A stretch of DNA of 28,477 nt. It comes from DALYDD01 sp031973395. GTDB lineage: Bacteria; Patescibacteriota; Minisyncoccia; Phycocordibacterales; CAIZLB01. The position numbers and the translations under genes were made by a program. The stretch is taken from the NCBI GenBank assembly GCA_031973395.1, contig DALYDD010000015.1, positions 1-28,477 on the forward strand. Reading direction: 5' to 3'. Position 1 is the first letter of the stretch. Every line of letters starts with the position of its first letter. This document shows, piece by piece, positions 8,241 to 14,200 of this stretch. Under the pieces are notes generated by a model, which saw nothing but the letters and a program-made list of their open reading frames with translations, was not told the DNA's origin and made no database searches.

Positions 8241-9194
8241 TTTTTGGTGTGTATTGCAAAAATGTCCACTTCGTCCGCCGATCATCTGGCGATGAATAAT
8301 TCCCGTGCATCCCTTTTTGTCACAAGGTTTCCCTGTTTTTCGATACGCCTTATGTTGTCCTTGAAATTTTCCGGGCAAACCATAAATATTTCGATAATCA
8401 GACATTGAGTCACCGCCGAAATTGATTCCTTTTAAAAGCATTTCCTTGGTCGCTTTAAACATTTCATTTCTCACTGCAGGGAGGATTTTTCCAAAATGAC
8501 TTTTTGGGTGAACATTTGATCGCCATAGAATTTCATCAGAATAAATATTGCCAACTCCAGCGATTAAAGTTTGGTCCATCAAAACTTGTTTAATGGGCGC
8601 AGTTGGCCGCTTTGCCAAGCGCTCGGAAAAAAGCTCGAAAGTAAAATTTTTATCCAAAGGCTCTGGTCCCAAATGTGAAAGCTCTGGATGTTTCTCCTCG
8701 CCATATTTTGTTTCACTGGTCGGTAAAAGTGTGACTTTTGCAAATTTGCGCATATCTGATAGTGCCAAGTGTTTTTCTTTTTTTGAACCAGCACGCCGGA
8801 GAGTAAACATCAAGTGAACGAAGCGATTAAAAGGATCGTTGAGTGGGTTTTTAGGAGAAGTGTCTACCGCTCGCCATGGATCTTTTTTACCAGCCAATTT
8901 TCGGTCAAAAATATACTCTCCGCACATAATATGCCCAGTCATTTTCATATGAATCAAAATTGTCTGTTTATTCGCGAGATGAATTAGAATATTTTTCGCA
9001 CGACGGGTAGTGCTCATGATTTTTTGTCCAAGTATTTGCCTGCGAAAACTCGCAAAGAATTTTGGATTCTTTATATTATTTTTCTGCGAATGAGACGGGC
9101 TTTTGTAATCGGTCCAGACATCGGAAATAATCCAACCTCTTGCCTCTTTATTTAATCCATCAACAGTTGTTTGTACCTCAGGGAGTTCAGGCAT
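8229..9194 (-). CDS. mutM: Formamidopyrimidine-DNA glycosylase (Fpg)
   Basis: 321 residues, longer than the usual 270. The N-terminus MPELPEV supplies the catalytic Pro2 and Glu3. ILIHMKMTGH, DPFNRFVHLMF, AGVGNIYSDEILW and the H2TH region follow in normal order, and the C-terminus is a zinc finger. The finger is unusual: C-x4-C, then C-x2-H (FCNTH) in place of the common four cysteines. Fpg removes 8-oxoguanine and ring-opened purines by its glycosylase and lyase activities. Extra length comes from insertions around the DPWRAVDTSPKNPLNDPF region. The A/T-rich upstream region begins immediately after the terminator of GC-rich cassette C. Confidence 0.93.
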   Translation of the reverse strand: MPELPEVQTTVDGLNKEARGWIISDVWTDYKSPSHSQKNNIKNPKFFASFRRQILGQKIMSTTRRAKNILIHLANKQTILIHMKMTGHIMCGEYIFDRKLAGKKDPWRAVDTSPKNPLNDPFNRFVHLMFTLRRAGSKKEKHLALSDMRKFAKVTLLPTSETKYGEEKHPELSHLGPEPLDKNFTFELFSERLAKRPTAPIKQVLMDQTLIAGVGNIYSDEILWRSNVHPKSHFGKILPAVRNEMFKATKEMLLKGINFGGDSMSDYRNIYGLPGKFQGQHKAYRKTGKPCDKKGCTGIIHRQMIGGRSGHFCNTHQKLFQ

Positions 9195-9224
9195 ATGAAT
9201 GCTTTATTTATATATGAGAAAGAG

Positions 9225-9269
9225 AAAAAAGAGAACCCCGCCGAGGGCGCGAGGTCCTCGATCGGGGTT
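9225..9269 (-). terminator. Rho-independent terminator of cassette C
   Basis: On the minus strand AACCCCG (complement of 9263-9269) pairs with CGGGGTT (complement of 9234-9240), with an inner CGAGG/CCTCG helix. The tail TCTCTTTTTT follows. The 3' edge, CGGGGTTCTCTTTTTT, is identical to that of cassette D. Confidence 0.85.
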
Positions 9270-9292
9270 GGGTTGGGTGAGCTGGCGATCAG

Positions 9293-9703
9293 TTAGGCTG
9301 CTGCAGCCAGCGCGCGCCATTTCTGCACAATCCGTGCGGAGGGAACAGTGTGGACGTAGAGTGCCGTCTCGCACACTTTTCCTTTGCGGATGTGAAGCGA
9401 GATGGAGACATTCGTTTCTTCATCACCGAGCATGCATTTGACTTGCGGGCAGAGCCAGAGAATCTGTGACTCTTCGGGGCCATGTGTTTGGCACCAGTTG
9501 CCCTGATCTGGTTTGCTCAGGGCATTTTGCACCGCGGCCTGGATGTTGTCGCGATTCGCTGCGACAAGTCGGGTCATAAGGCTTTCGTCATCGAATCCGA
9601 CCTTGCCGATCGGTTGAGTGGCAAGCGCCACGACGAGCGCTTTGTCAGCAGGTGTGGGTGTGTAGCGGGTGGCAGGAACTGCCGCGGGTGGTTCTGATTT
9701 CAT
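9293..9703 (-). CDS. Uncharacterised GC-rich cassette protein (cassette C)
   Basis: 136 residues from ATG 9703, chosen because it follows a C/A-rich leader (CACCAACCCAAATC) of the kind seen before the other GC-rich genes; the frame itself opens 20 codons earlier. The N-terminus is Pro/Ala-rich, then comes a helical stretch (about 35-70). The C-terminal half has four Cys (NWCQTHGP, WLCPQVKC, KVCETA) and alternating beta-type segments. No signal peptide or known domain is recognised. GC content and codon choice differ sharply from mutM and ruvA, between which it sits. Promoter, long leader and terminator are all its own. The Cys pattern might bind metal or form disulfides, but this is a guess. 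Confidence 0.65.
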   Translation of the reverse strand: MKSEPPAAVPATRYTPTPADKALVVALATQPIGKVGFDDESLMTRLVAANRDNIQAAVQNALSKPDQGNWCQTHGPEESQILWLCPQVKCMLGDEETNVSISLHIRKGKVCETALYVHTVPSARIVQKWRALAAAA

Positions 9704-9802
9704 GATTTGGGTTGGTGGTGTGAGCTGGGTTGTTCTGAATAAGGCCTCAGATTGCCTGATCATTTATCTTGCCGAAGCAAAACGCGAAGATCTTCTGACA
9801 GA

Positions 9803-9832
9803 AGAATACGCCACAAACATGTGTTTTGTCAA
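9803..9832 (-). promoter_or_regulatory. Promoter of cassette C
   Basis: On the minus strand TTGACA (9832-9827) and TATTCT (9808-9803) are 18 nt apart. The expected start near 9796 gives a leader of about 93 nt ending in a C/A-rich tract before ATG 9703. Confidence 0.75.
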
Positions 9833-9869
9833 CTTTTGTATGTATTTATTATCTAAAAACCAAATCCGA

Positions 9870-10472
9870 CTAACCCAAAACCTGCAATAAAATCTTAATT
9901 TTCTCACCAATATCTTTTTGTCTCGTTTCAGCGTCTAATTTTTCCAAAGCATCTTTGGCTTCACGATGCGTATAACCCAGAGATTTAAGTGCTTCGATCG
10001 TATCAATATCGCTCTGGCTTGCCGCAGAATATTTCTGGCCAACCGGTTCTCCGTTTTCGTCGAGACCTGCAATGGCGGCGAGCTTGCCTTTGAGTTCGAG
10101 TACGATTTTTTCTGCCATCTTTTTTCCAATACCAGAAATTGAGGTGAGATAAGAAACTTCTTCCATTACAACCGCATCGCGAATCTTTTCGTGTCCAGCA
10201 GCGTTCAAAACACCCAGAGCTGTTTTTGGACCAATACCAGAAACGGTGAGCAGGTGATCAAACATTTCTTTTCCATCTTGCAAAATAAAGCCATATAGGT
10301 CGATGGCGTCTTCGCGTACTGCTGTGTGAATCCATAGGCTTACATGTTCTCCAATGCGCATCATTTCCATATCGCGCTCGGTGGCGGAGACTTTGTAACC
10401 TACGCCGCCGGTTTGGACGACGAGGTATTTGGGCTCTTTGTGTAAAACAGTTCCAGAGAGGTGGGCGATCAT
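9870..10472 (-). CDS. ruvA: Holliday junction DNA helicase subunit RuvA
   Basis: 200 residues, normal RuvA length. The N-terminal OB fold starts MIAHLSGTVLHKEPKYLVVQTGGVGYKV. Two helix-hairpin-helix motifs follow (LLTVSGIGPKTALGVL about 74-89; LTSISGIGKKMAEKIV about 109-124). The C-terminal three-helix domain (about 155-200, ALKSLGYTHREAKDAL) would bind RuvB. RuvA binds four-way junctions and loads the RuvB motor. Start ATG 10472 follows TATAAT (10484-10479) by 6 nt, so the message is leaderless; a longer frame from 10511 would include that promoter. ruvB and ruvC are not in the window. Confidence 0.95.
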   Translation of the reverse strand: MIAHLSGTVLHKEPKYLVVQTGGVGYKVSATERDMEMMRIGEHVSLWIHTAVREDAIDLYGFILQDGKEMFDHLLTVSGIGPKTALGVLNAAGHEKIRDAVVMEEVSYLTSISGIGKKMAEKIVLELKGKLAAIAGLDENGEPVGQKYSAASQSDIDTIEALKSLGYTHREAKDALEKLDAETRQKDIGEKIKILLQVLG

Positions 10473-10484
10473 GGCTTGATTATA

Positions 10485-10735
10485 GCCCTGAAGTGGAATT
10501 ATGAAAAACAAAAGCCCCCACCGATCAATTTGCCAACCTTACATCCAGTGAGGTCAGCGCCAATTCAGGCATGATCGATGAGGGAATTTTTTTCTCGGCC
10601 GCAAGCGCAAAACTGCGATTGCTAGGCGAAGGAGCTATGCCCATGTCTTTGTCGGTCGGTATGGACCGCCAACTGCAGTTCAAGATACGCCCGGTATTTG
10701 AACGGGAGACTTATAGCCTACAGGAAAAAATAAAA
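10485..10735. other. Intergenic stretch with no supported gene
   Basis: Mixed-composition sequence between the divergent ruvA and rpsT promoters. Short hairpins such as CGGTC/GACCG near 10664-10679 are visible. The frame that is open here joins rpsT, but the rpsT promoter lies inside it, so I see no separate gene. Confidence 0.5.
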
Positions 10736-10764
10736 TTGCCAACCCTTCAACAATGTGTTAATCT
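10736..10764 (+). promoter_or_regulatory. rpsT promoter
   Basis: TTGCCA (10736-10741) and TAATCT (10759-10764) are 17 nt apart. The -10 box ends 10 nt before ATG 10775, so the mRNA is nearly leaderless. This also fixes the start of rpsT. Confidence 0.6.
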
Positions 10765-10774
10765 CCTCTTACAT

Positions 10775-11047
10775 ATGCCAATTACACAATCTGCAAAAAA
10801 GGCCCTTCGAAGCTCTGACAAGAAGCGTGTTGTAAATACTCGCCGAAAAAAGAATGTAGAAGTTGCTGTTAAAAATGTTAAAAAATTAGCATCTAAGGGT
10901 GAAAAGAAAGCTGCTCAAGAAGCTCTTTCTCTCGCTTACAAAGCACTTGATAAAGCCGTAAAAACAGGCCTTCTCAAGAAGAACGCTGCTTCTCGAAAAA
11001 AATCTCGACTTTCAGCTGCTATCAAAAGAGGCAATCCAACAAAATAA
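10775..11047 (+). CDS. rpsT: Small ribosomal subunit protein S20
   Basis: 90 residues beginning MPITQSAKKALRSSDKKRVVN, with the expected Lys/Arg-rich helical composition, NTRRKKNVEVAVKNVKKLAS and the KNAASRKKSRLSAAIKR C-terminal motif typical of S20. S20 binds 16S rRNA helices 9 and 44 and assembles early. The open frame extends 68 codons upstream, but that part has no S20 similarity and contains the promoter, so ATG 10775 is the start. It is monocistronic and ends at a strong bidirectional terminator. Confidence 0.95.
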   Translation: MPITQSAKKALRSSDKKRVVNTRRKKNVEVAVKNVKKLASKGEKKAAQEALSLAYKALDKAVKTGLLKKNAASRKKSRLSAAIKRGNPTK

Positions 11048-11080
11048 AAAGCCGGCACCTCTCTCAGAATGAGACAAAAG

Positions 11081-11113
11081 AAAACCCTCGCGCACTGCGA
11101 GGGTTTTCTTTTT
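11081..11113 (+). terminator. Bidirectional terminator between rpsT and the PH-domain gene
   Basis: AAAACCCTCGC (11081-11091) pairs with GCGAGGGTTTT (11097-11107) around loop GCACT. A T-tract follows on the plus strand and one also lies on the other side for the minus strand. It serves the two convergent genes. Confidence 0.92.
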
Positions 11114-11130
11114 ATATTATCGCTCCGCCA

Positions 11131-11718
11131 CTAACCAAATAATTCCTCTTTCAATTCTTTGCCGAGCTCATGTTCTGTCTCGTGGCGCTTAGTCGCAACA
11201 AGCTGCATGATCTTATCTTTTATATCCTGTGGATTTGGACTTTGTTCAAAAACGAAATGCCTCTCAGATCCCGCTGTCTGCACTTTTATATCACCAAATC
11301 GGAGTACAGTTGCCACCGGACCCTGGACATCGATGGATACATCTTGAACTTTATCAATCGATAATTCTGAAATGCTTCGATTGAAAAAACCATGCTGGAT
11401 ACTATTGATAATGCGCATATTCGTCACGATCCAGGTATCTAATGTGTACATAGTGAGTGCATAAAATAATGAATACCAAAGGATCATATAATATCCAGCC
11501 CAAAGACTGGCAAAAAGCATAAGCATTCCACGCTCCGCGATAAATTTTCCAAATATACCAAATATGATAAATGGCAAAAGGGCAGCAGCTACTAGGAATG
11601 CTATCTTTGTCGCGATCACAAACCAATGTCTATGCAAAAAGATCACGACTTCCTCGCCCTCTTTTTTACCCTCGAAAGTATAATTTGTTGCTGATAAGAA
11701 TGAGAAAATGGGAGACAT
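11131..11718 (-). CDS. Membrane protein with bacterial PH domain (YdbS-like)
   Basis: 195 residues. Two transmembrane segments (about 33-54 and 64-93; FVIATKIAFLVAAALLPFIIFGIF, MLMLFASLWAGYYMILWYSLFYA) lie before a PH-like domain (about 95-165). That domain has WIVTNMRIINSIQHGFFNRSISELSIDKVQDVS, the recognisable bPH2 core in which a strand pair follows the membrane. The tail is charged (Glu/Lys/His). Such proteins are common in small-genome bacteria and are presumed to sit at the inner face of the membrane; the function is unknown. The next upstream gene, also a small membrane protein, ends 15 nt before it, so both may be co-transcribed. Confidence 0.75.
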   Translation of the reverse strand: MSPIFSFLSATNYTFEGKKEGEEVVIFLHRHWFVIATKIAFLVAAALLPFIIFGIFGKFIAERGMLMLFASLWAGYYMILWYSLFYALTMYTLDTWIVTNMRIINSIQHGFFNRSISELSIDKVQDVSIDVQGPVATVLRFGDIKVQTAGSERHFVFEQSPNPQDIKDKIMQLVATKRHETEHELGKELKEELFG

Positions 11719-11733
11719 GGAAGTATGGGTGGT

Positions 11734-11973
11734 TTATAGATTAAAGAGGCTCGTATGGCCGAGTTGTATATTGCTGAAATCTACTTGTGAAAAAAGAAGA
11801 ACGACGACAATGGTGAGCACTAGTGATCCTGCCAAGAATATCGCGGCAATTTTTTTCGGCTGACCACTGACACCAAATCGGATCAAGTGATACAAAACCA
11901 GAAAAGCCATCGTCCAATATATAAGCAAAGCGAATGTAAAAACAAATCCTCCAATTCCATCCGGACTAATCAT
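11734..11973 (-). CDS. Small two-helix membrane protein
   Basis: 79 residues from ATG 11973. Two hydrophobic helices (about 10-33 FVFTFALLIYWTMAFLVLYHLI and 42-64 AAIFLAGSLVLTIVVVLLFSQ) are joined by a short basic loop, followed by a short polar tail. No family recognised. TATACT (11985-11980) lies 6 nt before the start, again leaderless. Around it is an inverted repeat, GTATA-CA-CCC-tcac-GGG-TATAC (11981-12002), which could be an operator. It is followed by the PH-domain membrane protein. Confidence 0.6.
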   Translation of the reverse strand: MISPDGIGGFVFTFALLIYWTMAFLVLYHLIRFGVSGQPKKIAAIFLAGSLVLTIVVVLLFSQVDFSNIQLGHTSLFNL

Positions 11974-12027
11974 GTGAAAAGTATACACCCTCACGGGTAT
12001 ACATTGCTACTAACATTTGATCATTGT

Positions 12028-12097
12028 AAAAAAAGAGAACCCCGGCCGCATGATTGCGGCCGGGGCCAGAGCTCTTTTTGCCCATTAGAGAGCTCTG
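12028..12097 (-). terminator. Double hairpin terminator of cassette D
   Basis: Reading the minus strand after the stop at 12111, a 9-bp hairpin comes first (CAGAGCTCT 12067-12075 with AGAGCTCTG 12089-12097). A perfect 11-bp GC hairpin follows (12040-12050 with 12055-12065, loop of four). The tail GGGGTTCTCTTTTTTT is the same as that of cassette C. Confidence 0.88.
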
Positions 12098-12110
12098 AGA
12101 TTTTTCGGAT

Positions 12111-13100
12111 TCACAGCTTTTTGAACGAGCCTGTGCGCCAGAACCCACGACGACCCTTCCACTTGAGCTGGTAGAATTCGCGCGGGGCCACCCGTCGTTC
12201 TTCCGGGAACTCCCTGTCGAAGAGTTCCCACTGGAATATCCCGCTACCGATGTAGTCGTTCCCTTCGCCTGCGAAGGGCCACGGCGTCCAGTTGACGAGG
12301 TCTGTTGAGCGGCAAAGCTCGAAGAACTCGAGCTGGGAGCCTTGATACCGTAGCAGGGTGCCGCCGTTGGGTCCGTTCTCGGTCAAACTGACAAAGTTCG
12401 GAAGTGGCACATCCTGGGCGAGGTACATAAACTGTGCGGTCTTTGTGACAGCCGGCAATGTGATGCCGGCATACATCGGTATGAATGTCACTGACCAGTG
12501 CAGAACATAACCTTTGTTGAGGGTGGGCCGCGTCAGGTCCGGAAACTGATTCCATTGGAATCTTTGTCTGGTTGAGCAGATCGTTCCGACATTGGCGACG
12601 GGGGTGTTTTTGATCGCCACGTTCCCCGGGCTGTTCATGTTCCCATTGAAGTTGTTTCCGTCCAGTGTGAAGACGCAGGGCTTTGAGGTGCCCGCTTCCA
12701 GGACGTGGTAGAGAGCCGGTGAGATATTCGTGGCGGGCTGCCCATTGGGGAGCATGACCGGCGTTTCCAGCCCTGTGAGCGCGTCATAGTGATAGAGGCT
12801 GAATTTCATGTCGGTGATCATCACCGATTGGAGGATGACGCCATGCTCGTCGAGCGAGGGCAGAATGCCGAACCCGACGTGAAAGCCGTCGGTCTGACTG
12901 TCGGGCGGGACGGTCAAGTCGAATGTAAAAGGCTTCCATAGGGCGAGCGTGGCTTGCGTCACCTCCTCACTGATGCAGATGTTCCCCACGACGTCGTAGT
13001 AAGGTGTGGGAACGGCAATACCGGCTTTGGTGGTGTTGACAAGCCCTCCGAGGAGGGTGAGAAGAAGGGCGCAAAGCGCCGCGAGTGGGTTTGATTTCAT
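12111..13100 (-). CDS. Secreted GC-rich cassette protein (cassette D)
   Basis: 329 residues. The N-terminus MKSNPLAALCALLLTLLGGLVNTTKA is a clear signal peptide, so the product is exported. The mature part is beta-rich with few charged helices and no catalytic motif I recognise. The C-terminal segment FELCRSTDLVNWTPW....EFYQLK matches a pattern I know from many secreted Verrucomicrobiota proteins (S-T-D-L-V-N-W-T followed by a late F-Y-x-L). The last residues are basic. GC content contrasts with its Nudix and membrane-protein neighbours. It has its own promoter (13258-13230), a leader of about 120 nt ending in a C/A-rich tract (CAGACCAACCCCACC) and a double terminator. Probably acquired; function unknown. 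Confidence 0.7.
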   Translation of the reverse strand: MKSNPLAALCALLLTLLGGLVNTTKAGIAVPTPYYDVVGNICISEEVTQATLALWKPFTFDLTVPPDSQTDGFHVGFGILPSLDEHGVILQSVMITDMKFSLYHYDALTGLETPVMLPNGQPATNISPALYHVLEAGTSKPCVFTLDGNNFNGNMNSPGNVAIKNTPVANVGTICSTRQRFQWNQFPDLTRPTLNKGYVLHWSVTFIPMYAGITLPAVTKTAQFMYLAQDVPLPNFVSLTENGPNGGTLLRYQGSQLEFFELCRSTDLVNWTPWPFAGEGNDYIGSGIFQWELFDREFPEERRVAPREFYQLKWKGRRGFWRTGSFKKL

Positions 13101-13229
13101 GGTGGGGTTGGTCTGAGTTTAGTGGATTTCGGGGTGGGGTCTAGAGAATCAACTGCACGTGCTTTTCATCTCCAGATAGGCTGGAAATATATGCTTGTGA
13201 TGGCAAAGAACGAGGGTTGAACCAATTGG

Positions 13230-13258
13230 AAAGTATCACTCTAATGGGGAAGTGTCAA
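13230..13258 (-). promoter_or_regulatory. Promoter of cassette D
   Basis: On the minus strand TTGACA (13258-13253) and TACTTT (13235-13230) are 17 nt apart. The start near 13223 gives a leader of about 123 nt, with a small TCCAG/CTGGA hairpin near 13170-13186 and a C/A-rich tract before ATG 13100. Confidence 0.7.
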
Positions 13259-13329
13259 TGGTTTCGTTAATGCGAGGGGTAATGTAAACAGATGCTTTCT
13301 AAGCATAAATTCCAGGTATAATTCTTAGT

Positions 13330-13821
13330 ATGAATACATCACCCGCAGAAATTCCTTATTATAAAGATGAACGGTCGCCTCTAGTCCCAGAGAAACCAAT
13401 TATAGAAAGAGATATGATCAATGCGATTGTTTTTGATCGATCGACGAATTCGGTCATTTGTCTGGATTGGCCAAAACTAAAGGTTAAAACTTTCATTCTA
13501 GGTGGTATAGAAAATGGTGAGGATCCAATTGCTGCAGCGCTACGAGAAATTAAAGAAGAGACAGGCTATACAAATCTGAAATTTATTTCAGAAGTGGGGA
13601 AAACACGGTCTGCGTATTATGCAGGACATAAAGAGGAAAATAGATTGTCGAATAATGTTGGTCTTTTATTTGAATTAGAAAATCAGGATAAAGAAGAGGT
13701 GCCAGAAGCTGAGTCGGCGAACCATACTGTTGTATGGGTTCCTAAAGATGAAGTAGAAAGTTTTTTGGATGTTGATTCACAGAAGTTTATTTGGGAAAAG
13801 GCGAAGGGGGCTTTGGGATAA
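13330..13821 (+). CDS. Nudix hydrolase
   Basis: 163 residues. The Nudix box is complete: G-x5-E-x7-REIKEETGY (GGIENGEDPIAAALREIKEE, about residues 58-80), which binds the metal and cuts a nucleoside diphosphate linked to another group. Residues before it (AIVFDRSTNSVICLDWP) form the usual first beta strands. The substrate cannot be assigned. TATAAT (13317-13322) ends 7 nt before ATG, so the message is leaderless. The gene stands alone: GC-rich cassette D lies upstream on the other strand and an RNA-rich intergenic region lies downstream. Confidence 0.9.
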   Translation: MNTSPAEIPYYKDERSPLVPEKPIIERDMINAIVFDRSTNSVICLDWPKLKVKTFILGGIENGEDPIAAALREIKEETGYTNLKFISEVGKTRSAYYAGHKEENRLSNNVGLLFELENQDKEEVPEAESANHTVVWVPKDEVESFLDVDSQKFIWEKAKGALG

Positions 13822-13827
13822 TGATAT

Positions 13828-13855
13828 TTGACTTTTTTGTCGACGAGAATATTAT
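13828..13855 (+). promoter_or_regulatory. Promoter of the candidate sRNA
   Basis: TTGACT (13828-13833) and TATTAT (13850-13855) are 16 nt apart. The expected start near 13862 falls just before a 20-nt sequence complementary to the tRNA-like RNA downstream, and no open reading frame follows. Confidence 0.6.
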
Positions 13856-13861
13856 ATTAAT

Positions 13862-13913
13862 TAAGTGGCAAACTTTAAGTCCTGAAAAATCGCTCTTGAC
13901 GGAGCGGTTTTTC
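13862..13913 (+). ncRNA. Candidate ~50-nt antisense sRNA with intrinsic terminator
   Basis: The predicted transcript begins with AAGTGGCAAACTTTAAGTCC (13863-13882), the exact reverse complement of 14040-14059 in the tRNA-like gene. It ends with a terminator: AAAAATCGCTC (13885-13895) with GAGCGGTTTTT (13902-13912), loop TTGACG. The 5' part can itself fold AAGT-GGCAA-ACTT, whose loop GGCAA is complementary to loop TTGCC of the target hairpin. This is the kissing-loop layout of known antisense RNAs. No expression evidence is available. Confidence 0.5.
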
Positions 13914-13994
13914 TATTTGCCAGGATCATATTTCATTTTTCTTATATAAAAACTTTATCAAAATTTAAGGTGGTTTATTCAATAATCTTTACGG

Positions 13995-14016
13995 GCACAT
14001 AACGGCGAATATGTGC
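13995..14016. repeat. Perfect 7-bp hairpin before the tRNA-like gene
   Basis: GCACATA (13995-14001) pairs with TATGTGC (14010-14016) around loop ACGGCGAA, four nt before the acceptor-like stem at 14021. It could be a processing signal or part of the same RNA. Confidence 0.5.
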
Positions 14017-14020
14017 TAAC

Positions 14021-14091
14021 GGGCAGGCCAGTGGTTCTGGGACTTAAAGTTTGCCACTTTGAGTTTGTGGGTTCGATTCCCGTCCTGTCCA
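14021..14091 (+). ncRNA. tRNA-Ala-like RNA with non-standard D and anticodon arms
   Basis: GGGCAGG (14021-14027) pairs with CCTGTCC (14084-14090), giving a G3-U70 pair and discriminator A, the alanine identity set. The T arm GTGGG-TTCGATT-CCCGT (14067-14083) is good. The other arms are odd. CCAG/CTGG (14028-14031 with 14037-14040) directly abuts the acceptor stem with no linker. The anticodon stem is extended to 8-9 bp (ACTTAAAGT/ACTTTGAGT, 14042-14050 with 14056-14064) with loop TTGCC. If a 7-nt loop forms, the anticodon would be TGC (Ala), with C at position 37, which is unusual. CCA is not encoded. It could be a degenerate tRNA-Ala, a tRNA mimic or a tRNA-derived regulatory RNA. Confidence 0.5.
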
Positions 14092-14112
14092 ATTCGACAA
14101 TTTAATACGGGT

Positions 14113-14162
14113 GGCCAGAAATAATTTGCTCGTCGTCACTCGCAAATTTTCCCGGCCCTGGC
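14113..14162. repeat. Hairpin repeat, copy 3 (diverged stem, conserved loop)
   Basis: AATTTGC (14123-14129) pairs with GCAAATT (14142-14148) around loop TCGTCGTCACTC (14130-14141), which differs from the loop of copies 1 and 2 at two positions only. Flanking GCCAG (14114-14118) with CTGGC (14158-14162) forms an outer helix. It lies 101 nt beyond the 3' end of tRNA-Arg. Confidence 0.65.
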
Positions 14163-14167
14163 TCGTC

Positions 14168-14189
14168 TGTTTTTTCTGCTGAAAAAACA
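14168..14189. repeat. A/T-rich 9-bp hairpin
   Basis: TGTTTTTTC (14168-14176) pairs with GAAAAAACA (14181-14189), loop TGCT. It lies between repeat copy 3 and the tRNA-Arg trailer hairpin and may act as a weak terminator in either direction. Confidence 0.4.
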
Positions 14190-14200
14190 TGACTGCGCCT

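Noticed and set aside
10571..10774. 68-residue N-terminal extension of S20
   Set aside because: The added part has no S20 similarity and contains a good promoter ending 10 nt before ATG 10775, so it is more likely untranslated.
13863..14059. Retron-like inverted repeats
   Set aside because: Inverted 20-mers flanking an RNA region recall a retron, but there is no reverse transcriptase gene and the upstream arm is followed by its own terminator.
14021..14091. Part of a tmRNA
   Set aside because: The alanine-type acceptor suggested it, but no partner half, conserved tmRNA 5' sequence or tag reading frame was seen nearby.
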